Shown piece after piece: positions 36,022-44,575 of a stretch of 64,000 nt of DNA. The position numbers and the translations under genes are program-made. Source of the stretch: Vibrio hangzhouensis (lineage in GTDB: Bacteria; Pseudomonadota; Gammaproteobacteria; Enterobacterales; Vibrionaceae); NCBI RefSeq assembly GCF_900107935.1, contig NZ_FNVG01000024.1, positions 1 to 64,000 of the forward strand, in the 5' to 3' direction. The notes under the pieces were generated by a model that worked only from the letters and a program-made list of their open reading frames with translations, was not told where the DNA came from and did no database searches. Each line of letters starts with the position of its first letter. The stretch's first letter is position 1.

Positions 36022-37680
36022 TCAGTTTTTGGAAAACTCGCCGCTTATAAGACTATCTCGCTTAGTATCGTAGTCGTAGATGTCACCGCGAAAATACGCT
36101 TTACCCTCTGACATCCAGGCAGTTTGGTAAATAATATAGACCGGAATGCGCTGTTTAAACGCCACAGATTTATTCGGCCGTTCTGTAGCCACTTCTTCAA
36201 GACTCTTGCCTTGCTGCTCTAGCAGCACTTCTGCAAATTCGTCAGCATTTTCTACCCGAATACATCCGGAACTGAATGCCCGCAAGCTTTCGTCAAACAA
36301 GTGCTTACTTGGGGTGTCATGGAGAAATATTGCCTGTGGGTTAGGCGTATTAAACTTATACTGCCCAAGGGCATTGAGCTCCCCTGCCTGCTGACGCATG
36401 CGATAGGGGAACTGCTGAGCCTTCACCGCCCGCCAGTTAATCATTGTCGGGTCGATCTTCACTTTACTGTCCCACCCTTCGATAATGTCAAAACGTTGAG
36501 AGAACAGATAAGTAGGATCTTGTTTCACTTTGGGAATGATGTCCTTAACCATAATTTTCCACGGAACATTCCACGTTGGATTCAAAATCAATGAATCCAT
36601 TTGAGTCTCTAGCAAAGGCGTCTGCCTACTGGTACGTCCTACAATGACCCGGGATTCAAACCGAGCATAGCCCTCATCCCAATACTCCAGCTGAAAATTG
36701 GGCACATTAACCAGAATGATGTTTTCTCGCTGTTGCGGCCACAATCTGGAACGCTCAGAGTTCAGGGCAAGAATACGCAACTTATCTTCTGCAGTTTTAT
36801 TCAGCCATTCGACGGTATTCGGACCGATAATACCATCGTCATCAAGCCCATATTGAACCTGAAACTGACGTATGGAGAAATCTAACGCTTCATCAATATA
36901 ACCGTCGTCGCGGTATTCAACTGCAATACCGGCTTCAGTTAGCTTTTCCAGTAGCAATCGGTATTGTTGAGGTTCAAGTCTGTCACCCAAACGCATCAGG
37001 CCATACTGTTCATAAATCGTAGGAGGCAATTGTGCTCGGGAAAGTAAATCAATGTAGACACGTTCAAAACCCGGCTGATTGAGCATAGGTGAGGCGAAAC
37101 GGGACAGATATTCTGGCACCTCTCCGCTTTCAAATGCCTTCACGAACAAATCCACTTCAGTCGCAGATGGTCGAGTAAGCGGCTCTGTTAAGCTTGTCGT
37201 AAAGAACCACGCTTTACCTGCTTTTTCGGCAGCAGCGACATAACTAATGTACAGTAAGAAAGTATCCGTTGTCAGTCTGTCATAACGCCCAGTATCGCCT
37301 TGCTGAAACGCGGCCTGAACTTGTTCCATCCGCGCTTGAAACAACGGGCTAAAACCAGCCAGAGTGACTAAATCAAGCTGAAGGTTGACCTGAGCATTTA
37401 GCTCATCGTCGTCCCAGAGTTTATTTTTCGACAATCGCGTGTATAGGTATTCCACCAATGAGGGATAAAGTAAGTCGTTATCAGCGAGAACAGCTGACAC
37501 ATCAACGTCTTGCTGAACCTGCGCGGCGTTTGTGATCTTCAGAACTGGCTCTATGTGTTTGACAGAATAGGATTTCAGGTCAGATGAATTTACGACTACC
37601 TGATCAGGTGCCGCGCCCCCTATCGAAGAGAACGAGAGCGTCACAAAACTCAGTAAAGATAACAGTAACCAGTTTCGCAT
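36022..37680 (-). CDS. ldtD: L,D-transpeptidase LdtD (YcbB)
   Basis: 552 aa. Signal peptide at 1-23 (ending SSIGGAAP). A helical scaffold is followed by a peptidoglycan-binding domain near residue 268 (SIRQFQVQYGLDDDGIIG) and a YkuD catalytic domain whose nucleophile is in AFSSGCIRVENAD, with HDTPSKHLF before it. It forms 3-3 cross-links in the periplasm. Somewhat shorter than E. coli LdtD (615 aa) but all domains are present. Confidence 0.93.
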   Translation of the reverse strand: MRNWLLLSLLSFVTLSFSSIGGAAPDQVVVNSSDLKSYSVKHIEPVLKITNAAQVQQDVDVSAVLADNDLLYPSLVEYLYTRLSKNKLWDDDELNAQVNLQLDLVTLAGFSPLFQARMEQVQAAFQQGDTGRYDRLTTDTFLLYISYVAAAEKAGKAWFFTTSLTEPLTRPSATEVDLFVKAFESGEVPEYLSRFASPMLNQPGFERVYIDLLSRAQLPPTIYEQYGLMRLGDRLEPQQYRLLLEKLTEAGIAVEYRDDGYIDEALDFSIRQFQVQYGLDDDGIIGPNTVEWLNKTAEDKLRILALNSERSRLWPQQRENIILVNVPNFQLEYWDEGYARFESRVIVGRTSRQTPLLETQMDSLILNPTWNVPWKIMVKDIIPKVKQDPTYLFSQRFDIIEGWDSKVKIDPTMINWRAVKAQQFPYRMRQQAGELNALGQYKFNTPNPQAIFLHDTPSKHLFDESLRAFSSGCIRVENADEFAEVLLEQQGKSLEEVATERPNKSVAFKQRIPVYIIYQTAWMSEGKAYFRGDIYDYDTKRDSLISGEFSKN

Positions 37681-37769
37681 CTACCAACCTCCCTGAAGTG
37701 GAACTTTAAGTATGGCAGAAATCAGGCGCTCCTTAGCGCCTTTTTAGCCCAAACTTTTCACTGTCTCAT

Positions 37770-38864
37770 TTATGTGATAACACTCCAATGGTTATCCCAT
37801 TGAATACCAGACATATAACGCGTCTTTTCCAGTTGACTATTTATTCGGACAACATACCCAGCCCCGGAACTGACAAAAAAATCATCGTTTTTCACCACGA
37901 CACCTGAGGCATCAGGGAGCGCGTTGATTTGTAATAGCTCTGCGCTGGATTTATCCCAGATTCCGTAACAATTGCCCCTCGGCGACGTTGCCACAATATG
38001 GGTGCGACTGGCAGCAATGCTAGCAATATAATGATTAAACCGCGCCCAGTCCTCTGGTTCCCCCGCTAACTCTGTCATTGGCCTTCCTCGCTGGTGGATA
38101 GCCACAAGTGACACGTGTTCATCGGGTTCACCTCGATACTGCTGGCCGGTCAATACGATCTTGTCTCCATCATGAGCCAAATGGCGTATGCTCTTGTGGC
38201 GGTCCGCCAACATCGCCTGTTCCAATATTTCACCTGCTGCGGAAAGATAAGTGAGGCTTGGCAACATCGAATCTAGGTTTTGAGAACGTCTGCCATCGGT
38301 ATGGACACCACCAACTGCCACAGCCAGCGTTCCATCAGCCATTACGATCACTTCATGAGGGCCAAGCCCAAAACCGGTAAACTCTTCCACCTTTTGATAG
38401 CCATTGGCCGTATCGTATACGCCAATAAGGCCCTGACTGGTCGCGTGAACTCCTTCGGTAGCATATAACCACTGTCCGTCAAGAGAATACACCCCATGTC
38501 CATAGAAATGTCTGTTTTTGGAAGCAAGGATTAACTTTTCCATATTACCGGATGCATAGTCGAACACCATGGCGTAACTGCCAGGGCGTCTCGCAAAAAT
38601 GACAGCATGGGAAGAAACTGTGGATACCGCAACACCGTGTCCTCTATCGGGAATAGGTAAACGTGAAACGGGGCCAGAAGCACCGTCAGATATGACTACC
38701 TCATAGTCACCCTGACGTCGCAACGCCCCGCCGATCAGTGTATTGGCGGTGCCCCTGCGCACAGTCCCTGAGATGCATCCGCTAAACACTGAAGGCACCA
38801 ACATCCCCAACCCGACCATTTTGGCCAGGTTACGCTTTGAATTATCAATCACCATCGGTTGCAT
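37770..38864 (-). CDS. DUF1513 lipoprotein-like beta-propeller
   Basis: 364 aa. The N-terminal SVFSGC could be a lipobox. The body repeats a propeller pattern (AVIFARRPGSYAMVFDYASG, GQWLYATEG, LGPHEVIVMADGTLAVAVGG), typical of the DUF1513 family. It is the last gene of the Fur-boxed imelysin operon and overlaps the preceding gene by 20 bp, so it takes part in the same process, probably periplasmic iron acquisition. The exact job is unknown. Confidence 0.85.
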   Translation of the reverse strand: MQPMVIDNSKRNLAKMVGLGMLVPSVFSGCISGTVRRGTANTLIGGALRRQGDYEVVISDGASGPVSRLPIPDRGHGVAVSTVSSHAVIFARRPGSYAMVFDYASGNMEKLILASKNRHFYGHGVYSLDGQWLYATEGVHATSQGLIGVYDTANGYQKVEEFTGFGLGPHEVIVMADGTLAVAVGGVHTDGRRSQNLDSMLPSLTYLSAAGEILEQAMLADRHKSIRHLAHDGDKIVLTGQQYRGEPDEHVSLVAIHQRGRPMTELAGEPEDWARFNHYIASIAASRTHIVATSPRGNCYGIWDKSSAELLQINALPDASGVVVKNDDFFVSSGAGYVVRINSQLEKTRYMSGIQWDNHWSVIT

Positions 38865-39885
38865 TGAATCCTATGACCACACCTAGTTCGACCGAAGTCT
38901 CTTCACCGATCAGATATTTTAACTGTTCCAGCTTATTAAACAGCGATAATGCTGACTGATAGCCAGACTTAGTCTGTAGCATGTCAAACACGCTTTTTTC
39001 ATCAGGCCAGGTGACCAGAATGCGCTCAAATTGTTGCGCAATACTTTCCGCCAACAGGTACGCACCTTGGCGTCGGAGTATGTAATCCAGACCCGTTCCC
39101 TTGGCAAAATACAAGGCTTGTAACGCCTCTACATTTGCCTCAAGGTTAATCAGAGACGTCTTAGAGCGCCATGATTCAGAGAAATACGGTCTGGGAGCGC
39201 CAATTTTAGCCAGAGGGCGAGACAGTTTTTTCATACTGTAATCGAGCTGATTCGCTAGCAACGCCAAGTACTCAGCGTGCCAGGCTGCTTCGTTCAGCTC
39301 AGTCCACGGGTTGCTTTGCCAAGCTGTAACCACTGTCTGAGAACGGCTTGCAAGTGCACCGGAAACCGCAAGTGCCAATGCGCAATTCTGCCTGTCTCCT
39401 TGACTAAAGCTTGAGGCCGTATCGAAAAGCAGCCATTCGAAAGCCCCCAACCCTTGCACGGTGACGCTCTCACGCTGTAACACTTCTACTGTCCACGTGC
39501 GCTGTTTTGATGCCGCGAGCATTTTTCGGCCGGTCGTATTCTTTTTGTCCGGCCAGAACTGGATGTTCCAGTTTTGTTCCAGCGCCGTAGCGGGTCCTCT
39601 TTCCTGCCCTTGCAACCACATCCAGCCCTGCATGCCTTGTTGCCAGGCACGCGTCACTTCTGCAATATCGGTTTCCTGTTGGCAGAACCGCACCGTCGCA
39701 TCTTGTAGCTGAATCATGGCTTTGTGAAACTGCCATGCCGAGTCAAATTCAATCTCGTAGACAGATTGACTGATATGATTGCTCATCTGAGGTTGAAACC
39801 GCGATTGCTGTTCATTGGATTGGCACGCCATCAGCGAAATCGCAGTCAGGACGACCAATAAGAAAAATTTGCTGCTCACATTCAC
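38845..39885 (-). CDS. Imelysin-family lipoprotein (second imelysin)
   Basis: 346 aa with a lipoprotein signal (AISLMACQSN; cysteine near residue 21). The helical imelysin fold is suggested by the all-helical pattern and QGLGAFEWLLFD, which corresponds to the GxHxxE motif of imelysins but has G in place of H, so metal binding may be altered. Imelysins such as IrpA are periplasmic or cell-surface proteins made under iron limitation. It sits between the diheme protein and DUF1513 in one operon. Confidence 0.85.
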   Translation of the reverse strand: MNVSSKFFLLVVLTAISLMACQSNEQQSRFQPQMSNHISQSVYEIEFDSAWQFHKAMIQLQDATVRFCQQETDIAEVTRAWQQGMQGWMWLQGQERGPATALEQNWNIQFWPDKKNTTGRKMLAASKQRTWTVEVLQRESVTVQGLGAFEWLLFDTASSFSQGDRQNCALALAVSGALASRSQTVVTAWQSNPWTELNEAAWHAEYLALLANQLDYSMKKLSRPLAKIGAPRPYFSESWRSKTSLINLEANVEALQALYFAKGTGLDYILRRQGAYLLAESIAQQFERILVTWPDEKSVFDMLQTKSGYQSALSLFNKLEQLKYLIGEETSVELGVVIGFNATDGD

Positions 39886-39888
39886 ACC

Positions 39889-41337
39889 CTATAAAGACTT
39901 GAGAAATGCCAGTAGCGCAGTTCGCTCTGACTTTGATAACGCGAGAACTTGCTGTTTAGCAGACTCAGCTTCTCCTCCATGCCAGAGAATCGCTTCTGTC
40001 AGGTTCCTTGCCCGGCCATCATGAAGAAAATAAGTATGACCATTCACTTCTTCGGTATAACCAATGCCCCATAGTGGTGGTGTGCGCCACTCTCTACCAG
40101 ATGCCGCATATTCTGGTCTGTGATCGGATAAACCTTCACCCATGTCATGCAGCAACAGGTCTGTATATGGGTGTATCGTTTGTTCTGATAGCGCAGGTCG
40201 GTCTTGGCGTAGCGAGGTTTTGATATTGGTACGGTGACAATTCTGACAACCGACTTTTGCGAACAGTTGCTCGCCTTCAATCACAGTAGGATCGTGTATA
40301 TTTCGACGTTTGGGTACCGCTAGGTGTTGTGAATAAAACTCCACAAAATCTAAGATTTTGTCACTGACTTCTGGCTGGCCCCCGCTTGCTTCGTCAGTAC
40401 ATAACGTCTGGTTATTCGTGCAGTTTTCATCTTGGAACAGTGAACTGGTCAGTCCCAAGTCACCGTTAAACGCAGCCGCATTCTGTTGCATCAGGTTGGG
40501 TTGCCCGGCCTTCCAGCCAAAACGCCCTAGCACCATTTTTCGACTTAAAACATCCAGCACGTAGTTAGGTTTCCCCGAGACCGAAGTCTGATCATTCACC
40601 TGCTCATCCGCCATTGCCAGAATGGTGGATTCTGGTACCGATTCAAGTAAACCCAGTCCTATCATCGGTGGAGCAATCCGGGCGGACATCATGACATCAG
40701 GGTGCATGTCGCCGTAAGCCAGGTCGACAATTTCAAGCTTTGGTTTGCGCAGCACTACCGTTTCACCATCGTTAAAACGAACAACAACCTCTTGATATTG
40801 AATGCGTACCTGCCCTTCGGCCTGCATATTAGGCAGTGCAAAATCCTGTAGCTGTCCGCCATAGGTTGGTTCAGGTATGACACCTGCAATTGCATATTCT
40901 GCCTTCTGCTGCTCTGTCACCGCAGGAATACTCAAACGAACCAACATGGAGACTGCATGCTGGTCATGTTTTTCAGGTGGGTGTCCACGGCCATCTTTTA
41001 TGTGGCAGTTCTGGCATCCGTTGGTATTGAACAGGGGTCCTAAACCGTCCCGTGCATCCGTAGAGGCAGGGGCCTGAACCCAGGGATTACGAAAGAAGCT
41101 ATTGCCCACGCTAAAATCAAGACGTTGACTCATTGGCAGATTTGCTGCAGGCATCGAGTAAGCATTCGCGCCTTCTTTGTTTACCGTCGTTTTACCCCCG
41201 GAGAATGGGGTTGAAATTACCTCCGCCATCGCGGAGCTATTAATGAACGCCACCAGCGCGATCATCAAGATATAAATTCTGGACATACAACACTCAAAAT
41301 AGATCGACAAAATGGGGGCGATTGCCCCCAGTTCCAC
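39889..41337 (-). CDS. DUF1111 diheme c-type cytochrome (thiol oxidoreductase-like)
   Basis: 482 aa; the likely functional start is the ATG at 41286 (MSRIYILMIALVAF), which begins the signal peptide. Two CxxCH heme motifs are present, NGCQNCHIKDGRGH and VGCQNCHRTN. The family signature YFLHDGRARNLTEAILWHGG is near the C-terminus. It would be a periplasmic di-heme protein related to MauG/peroxidase folds. In an imelysin operon it may oxidise or reduce iron during uptake; this is inference. Confidence 0.88.
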   Translation of the reverse strand: MELGAIAPILSIYFECCMSRIYILMIALVAFINSSAMAEVISTPFSGGKTTVNKEGANAYSMPAANLPMSQRLDFSVGNSFFRNPWVQAPASTDARDGLGPLFNTNGCQNCHIKDGRGHPPEKHDQHAVSMLVRLSIPAVTEQQKAEYAIAGVIPEPTYGGQLQDFALPNMQAEGQVRIQYQEVVVRFNDGETVVLRKPKLEIVDLAYGDMHPDVMMSARIAPPMIGLGLLESVPESTILAMADEQVNDQTSVSGKPNYVLDVLSRKMVLGRFGWKAGQPNLMQQNAAAFNGDLGLTSSLFQDENCTNNQTLCTDEASGGQPEVSDKILDFVEFYSQHLAVPKRRNIHDPTVIEGEQLFAKVGCQNCHRTNIKTSLRQDRPALSEQTIHPYTDLLLHDMGEGLSDHRPEYAASGREWRTPPLWGIGYTEEVNGHTYFLHDGRARNLTEAILWHGGEAESAKQQVLALSKSERTALLAFLKSL

Positions 41338-41346
41338 TTTTTATGA

Positions 41347-42606
41347 TTAGAATTCGTGGTCAGCAGTATCGGGGCTAAGGCTGTCAACACCGACGATAGT
41401 CGCCGCACGTTCGATGGAGCCTGTTTGTGCAACAAGTGCAACGATGGTGTCGTTTACGAGTAGGTTACCCCGAGGGTTATTTGCCGCTATCAGTTGGTCA
41501 AAGTACTGGTTGTCCTTTTCTGCCGAGGTTACTAGTTTGCCCACTTGAGCGCGAGCCAGGTCGAACTGCTTCTGAATTTCTTTCGCTGCTGATCTGTCTT
41601 TTTGTTCGACAAGATTCGCAATACTTGGGCCGTCGACCAAGGTCCCGTCGACACGTACATAAGTGCCGGTGTACACGTTGTATATGCCTTGCTCGTTGTA
41701 ATAGTGAGAATTGTGGGTATTGTCCGAGAAACAGTCATGCTCATCTTCAGTAGAGTTTGCTTCAAGTGCAACCTTCATGCGCTCGCCGGCGAGTTCACCT
41801 AGTGATAGAGACCCCATACCAAACAACATTTTACGTAGTCCATTATTCTCATTGTCCGCCAGCAGTTGTTCACGATAATTACCTTGCTCTGCTGATGACC
41901 ATTGCTTCTCCATCCACTGAAGATCCTGAATCAGTAACGAGGAAGCGGCTTTGAGGTACTCGGCACGGCGCTCACAATGGCCGTTTGTGCATCCCTCGCC
42001 TACGACATAGTCAGTATATGGACGCTCACCCGCCCCTGCTTCGGTGCCGTTTAGGTCTTGTCCCCAGAGCAAAAACTCAATCGCGTGATAACCAGATGCC
42101 ACATTCGCCTCTGAGCCACCGACTTCATTCAAATTTGCCACCAATTCAGGTGTGATGATTTCAACATCAAGCGTCGTTGCACCAATGGTCAAACGCTCAT
42201 TCGCGACAATATTGGCGTTCGCGCCTTCATTGCCCAGTTCATACTGATAATCAGCAGCCACATAATCAATTAACCCTTCATCCAAAGGCCAAGCATTAAG
42301 TTGCCCTTCCCAGTCATCAACGATGGCATTTCCAAAGCGAAAGACTTCGGTTTGTTGATAAGGTACGCGAGCCGCAATCCAGGCTTGTTTGACATTAGCA
42401 AGACCGAGCTCAGTAGGCTGAGCAAGAAAAGTGTTAATGGATGTATCAAGATCTTCGGCTGTTTTTAAAGCATCAGCAAACACGGCATGAGCAAGATCTG
42501 CATAGTGTTCAACGACTTGGTCTTTAGTAACTGCAGCTAACGCAGTCGACGAGGTTATAATTAGAGAGGCGGCCACTGCACCCTTTAATACGGTTGTTAC
42601 ATTCAT
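41347..42606 (-). CDS. irpA: Imelysin-family protein (IrpA-like)
   Basis: 419 aa, signal peptide at 1-24 (ending SSTALAA). The metal-binding GxHxxE motif is intact in GYHAIEFLLWGQDLNG, and the second helical domain ends the protein. These periplasmic proteins respond to iron limitation in cyanobacteria and vibrios. AAGGA precedes the ATG, and a Fur-box-like sequence lies 38 bp upstream. It is the first gene of four: irpA, diheme DUF1111, second imelysin, DUF1513. Confidence 0.9.
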   Translation of the reverse strand: MNVTTVLKGAVAASLIITSSTALAAVTKDQVVEHYADLAHAVFADALKTAEDLDTSINTFLAQPTELGLANVKQAWIAARVPYQQTEVFRFGNAIVDDWEGQLNAWPLDEGLIDYVAADYQYELGNEGANANIVANERLTIGATTLDVEIITPELVANLNEVGGSEANVASGYHAIEFLLWGQDLNGTEAGAGERPYTDYVVGEGCTNGHCERRAEYLKAASSLLIQDLQWMEKQWSSAEQGNYREQLLADNENNGLRKMLFGMGSLSLGELAGERMKVALEANSTEDEHDCFSDNTHNSHYYNEQGIYNVYTGTYVRVDGTLVDGPSIANLVEQKDRSAAKEIQKQFDLARAQVGKLVTSAEKDNQYFDQLIAANNPRGNLLVNDTIVALVAQTGSIERAATIVGVDSLSPDTADHEF

Positions 42607-42643
42607 GAAAGCATCCTTGTTGAGCTTAATTATTATTTTGTAG

Positions 42644-42664
42644 TGCGAATCATTATCATTTACA
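42644..42664 (-). promoter_or_regulatory. Fur box upstream of the imelysin operon
   Basis: TGCGAATCATTATCATTTACA; on the minus strand AATGATAATGATT forms the core of the GATAATGATAATCATTATC consensus. Its placement before irpA suggests repression by iron-loaded Fur. Confidence 0.72.
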
Positions 42665-42717
42665 CCATTGTTCGCAATAATACTCAGTTACAATTTATTT
42701 TCAACAACCAATACAAA

Positions 42718-42741
42718 AAAACCTCACATTCGTGAGGTTTT
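42718..42741. terminator. ribA intrinsic terminator
   Basis: AAAACCTCAC pairs with GTGAGGTTTT around ATTC. On the minus strand it follows ribA and carries the T-run. Confidence 0.9.
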
Positions 42742-42767
42742 CATTGCATCTCTGTAACAGTTCTGAA

Positions 42768-43415
42768 TTAGATTTTCAGATAGTGCTTGCCATGAGAAAC
42801 TTTGGCTTTCAGGTAGTTCTCGTTGCCATCTTTCAGATGAGCATGAGTGTTGACGACTTCTTCAATATTGATGCCGTGCTCGCGAAGCTCACGGACCTTC
42901 TTCGGGTTGTTGGTCACCAAACGAATTGAATGGACATCAAGCGCCTTGAGCATTTGTGCGGCTTCGGTAAAATCACGTAAGTCATCGCCAAAGCCCAGAT
43001 GATTGTTAGCTTCGTATGTATTCATTCCTTCAGACTGTAGCTTATAAGCATCCAACTTATTGTATAGCCCTATCCCACGACCTTCCTGTCGCAAGTAAAG
43101 GATGATACCGCCTTCTTGACCCATTCTTTGGATGGTCTCTTCTAATTGCTCGCCGCAATCACACCGTGAAGAGTGGAAAACATCTCCAGTCAAACACTCT
43201 GAGTGCATTCTTACCAGTGGCAGCGACTGGCTCTTATCAGCGGATTTAAAAATCACCGCCACATGCTCTTTATCAGTCTGAAGGCCACGAAATGAAAGCA
43301 TTTCTGCGTCGATGTCGCTCTTAGAGCCGACTTTTAATTGTATTCTGGCACGTACTTCCGCCATAGTTTCTCTCACTAGATTATCTGAGGCTAGTAATGA
43401 GCTTATCTCAGCCAT
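42768..43415 (-). CDS. ribA: GTP cyclohydrolase II (RibA)
   Basis: 215 aa from the ATG at 43415, chosen for the strong GGAGAAAGGA before it; an ATG at 43364 would give about 198 aa, nearer to E. coli. The zinc site [33 protein letters not shown] and [10 protein letters not shown] are all present. It opens the GTP ring in the first step of riboflavin synthesis. The gene stands alone with its own terminator; I see no FMN riboswitch upstream. Confidence 0.95.
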   Translation of the reverse strand: MAEISSLLASDNLVRETMAEVRARIQLKVGSKSDIDAEMLSFRGLQTDKEHVAVIFKSADKSQSLPLVRMHSECLTGDVFHSSRCDCGEQLEETIQRMGQEGGIILYLRQEGRGIGLYNKLDAYKLQSEGMNTYEANNHLGFGDDLRDFTEAAQMLKALDVHSIRLVTNNPKKVRELREHGINIEEVVNTHAHLKDGNENYLKAKVSHGKHYLKI

Positions 43416-43520
43416 TGTCCTTTCTCCATAGTTGGAACTATGGGGGCTAATACCTGACTTTTCAACAATAAGATCACAGTAGATATTGTTATATTATAAC
43501 AATTGGATAAATTTAGGAAC

Positions 43521-43551
43521 AAAAAAACCCCAAGTGCAAACACTCAGGGTT
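43521..43551 (-). terminator. Terminator of the 58-aa gene
   Basis: On the minus strand AACCCTGAGTG, a TTTG loop and CACTTGGGGTT (two wobbles) run into a T7 tract. It ends the small gene just upstream of it. Confidence 0.8.
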
Positions 43552-43586
43552 GATAAGATGATTGTTGTTTAGGTGTTAGCGAACAA

Positions 43587-43763
43587 TTACATAGCCTGTT
43601 TTTGCTTCCAAACGGCCAACTCTACCCAGATGTTCTCTAACTCCGCCAACTCTTCTTTGGTGAGTAGCGATATAGTTTGTGGGGCATCTCCCGACACGGC
43701 ACCATTCGACGATTTCAGGTGTGCGTAAAAGTCTTTTTTTAACTGGCTAATCACTGCTTCCAC
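43587..43763 (-). CDS. Hypothetical 58-aa protein, GTG start
   Basis: 58 aa. Starts at a GTG (43763) with AGGTGGA eight bases upstream; no ATG is in frame. The sequence is regular and helical (VISQLKKDFYAHLKSS, then SLLTKEELAELENIW) and ends in KQKQAM. A T-rich hairpin lies directly downstream, so start, ribosome site and terminator all agree on a real short gene. No family recognised; it is neither secreted nor membrane-bound by appearance. Confidence 0.65.
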   Translation of the reverse strand: MEAVISQLKKDFYAHLKSSNGAVSGDAPQTISLLTKEELAELENIWVELAVWKQKQAM

Positions 43764-43991
43764 TGCTATTCCACCTATCTACTGGGTTAAATCCTAAACA
43801 AATCCATGATACCACCCTGATCAGATCGTACAGCTTTTTCCATATTTTCTGGAACTACCATCACAAATACTGTTGGTTTTACGTCGAATTTTCTAAACTT
43901 TATCCATAACCGGACGTAGGGGGCAATTTGTTACTGAACTTTTTGTCGCACCAGGTAAAATAACGCTACTTTAAACACACAGAACAATGTC

Positions 43992-44471
43992 ATGTTAAAA
44001 ATCATCAGTAACCAAGACTTCGATACGTTCGCGCAAAATGCCAAAGAAGCTCCGCGTCAACGCAGCCATCACAACCTCCATGAACAACTGGATGCGGGGG
44101 TTCAACGTTTGTTCATTTCGACCGAACCCGATACCTATATGCGCCCTCACCGTCACAGCGAAGAACACAAATGGGAGCTGTTTCTGGTTCTAAAAGGCCA
44201 ACTCGATCTTTTGATTTTTGACGATGAAGGTAAGGTGACGCAGCGCCATAGTCTGTCACCTGAAACCAATCGTGCCATTGAAATCCCACCTGGCACCTGG
44301 CACGGCTACGCATGCATGGAGTCTGGTACTGTCGGTCTGGAGATCAAAGAAGGGGCATATATTCCAACGCCACAAGAGGATTTTGCACCTTGGTCACCTG
44401 CCGAAGGGGAAGACGGTGCCAATGCATATCGTGACTGGATGAGAACAGCGAAACCAGGCTCATCGCTTTAA
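43992..44471 (+). CDS. WbuC-family cupin metalloprotein
   Basis: 159 aa cupin. The metal site is MRPHRHSEEHKWELFLVLKG (two histidines and a glutamate), and the second cupin motif is IEIPPGTWHGYACMESG. The early RSHHNLHEQLDAGVQRLF and late YIPTPQEDFAPWSPAEG match the WbuC group, named from O-antigen clusters but widely distributed; biochemical role uncertain. No polysaccharide cluster adjoins it. Confidence 0.85.
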   Translation: MLKIISNQDFDTFAQNAKEAPRQRSHHNLHEQLDAGVQRLFISTEPDTYMRPHRHSEEHKWELFLVLKGQLDLLIFDDEGKVTQRHSLSPETNRAIEIPPGTWHGYACMESGTVGLEIKEGAYIPTPQEDFAPWSPAEGEDGANAYRDWMRTAKPGSSL

Positions 44472-44524
44472 TTCTCGTTATCCTCGGTACAATTCAAAGA
44501 TTATTGTAGATAAAAGTAGCATCT

Positions 44525-44553
44525 AGAGCGGGAATGTTGATAATACCCGCTCT
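44525..44553 (+). promoter_or_regulatory. Hairpin in the dbpA leader
   Basis: AGAGCGGG (44525-44532) pairs perfectly with CCCGCTCT (44546-44553). No T-run follows, so it looks like a structured 5' leader of dbpA, ending 22 nt before its start, rather than a terminator. Confidence 0.45.
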
Positions 44554-44575
44554 GCAAATCGACCGAGGATAGCCC

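Noticed and set aside
37724-37741. Hairpin AGGCGCT/AGCGCCT as terminator of the DUF1513 gene
   Set aside because: The T-run lies on the plus strand, whereas the genes here are on the minus strand, so it is not a standard terminator for them.
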